Shown here one piece after another: positions 13,465 to 13,531 of a stretch of 13,531 nt of DNA. Origin of the DNA: Halovenus sp. (GTDB taxonomy: Archaea > Halobacteriota > Halobacteria > Halobacteriales > Haloarculaceae); contig JAQCNR010000215.1 in NCBI GenBank assembly GCA_028274925.1, positions 1 through 13,531 on the forward strand. Direction: 5' to 3'. Numbering within the stretch: the first letter of the stretch is position 1; each line of letters starts with the position of its first letter. The notes below the pieces were generated by a model, which made no database searches, was not told the DNA's origin, and saw only the letters and a program-made list of their open reading frames with translations. Both the position numbers and the translations under genes were made by a program.

Positions 13465-13531
13465 CCACACCACGACCGACGACGCATCGCCCGGCGACCA
13501 CTCAATTGACGACAGCTCGCCCGATGAAGGA
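13457..13531 (+). CDS. phnJ: Start of phnJ, C-P lyase radical SAM subunit (cut by window edge)
   Basis: An ATG at 13457 overlaps the last eight bases of phnI and stays open for 25 codons to the window's end. The visible residues are MTDHTTTDDASPGDHSIDDS and five more, an acidic low-complexity leader of the kind haloarchaeal proteins often carry. Nothing of the PhnJ catalytic domain (radical SAM cysteines, C-P bond cleavage) is visible. The name rests on gene order: phnG-H-I is followed by phnJ in most C-P lyase operons, and the overlap implies coupling. Confidence 0.6.
   Translation, partial: MTDHTTTDDASPGDHSIDDSSPDEG

Noticed and set aside
12814..13473. 219-codon open frame on - opposite phnI
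   Set aside because: phnI is conserved along its whole length on +; the antisense frame is a by-product of GC-rich codon usage with no recognisable domain.
1..13531. CRISPR array, tRNA or rRNA gene, insertion sequence ends or attachment site
   Set aside because: No regularly spaced repeats, cloverleaf-like segments, transposase motifs or target-site duplications were seen at the edges of the ars cassette or elsewhere.

Overview
The window looks like chromosome or megaplasmid DNA from a halophilic archaeon (class Halobacteria). The evidence is strongly acidic, lysine-poor predicted proteins, GC-rich coding DNA, Tat-type lipoprotein signals with a lipobox, AT-rich TATA-like boxes about 25-30 bases upstream of starts (short or absent leaders), and many GTG/ATG starts that overlap upstream stop codons. 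No RNA gene, CRISPR array or insertion sequence was seen.

Layout. (1) 1-1036: a winged-helix plus PhoU-domain protein, preceded by a strong inverted repeat. (2) 1046-1862: the 3' remnant of a hexapeptide acetyltransferase gene, then a small Tat lipoprotein. (3) 1957-4723: an inositol-monophosphatase-family phosphatase, an EamA-type transporter and a SurE nucleotidase, all on +. (4) 4773-7281: an arsenic cassette on -, arsR-arsM-MFS transporter, with a palindromic operator over its promoter. (5) 7299-7569: a frameshifted PhoU-like C-terminal remnant on -. (6) 7570-11124: phnD-phnC-phnE-hexapeptide acetyltransferase, a phosphonate ABC uptake operon on -. (7) 11351 to the right edge: phnG-phnH-phnI-phnJ' on +, the start of a carbon-phosphorus (C-P) lyase operon that runs out of the window.

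How it works together. PhnD captures phosphonate outside the cell, PhnE and PhnC import it, and PhnG/H/I/J (with PhnK/L/M presumably beyond the edge) couple it to ribose from ATP and break the C-P bond. Uptake and catalysis are transcribed divergently from a 226-base region. The winged-helix PhoU protein is a candidate local regulator. The phosphatases and EamA transporter could handle phosphate esters or by-products, but that is inferred from position only.

The most unusual aspect is the history of the locus. Two broken genes of phosphorus-related families (acetyltransferase remnant and PhoU remnant) and an arsenic cassette lie beside intact phosphorus genes. The acetyltransferase remnant is a diverged, same-orientation partial copy of the intact gene about 6.2 kb away. 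This suggests rearrangement of an older phosphonate island. I see no clear case for a wholly new biological system.
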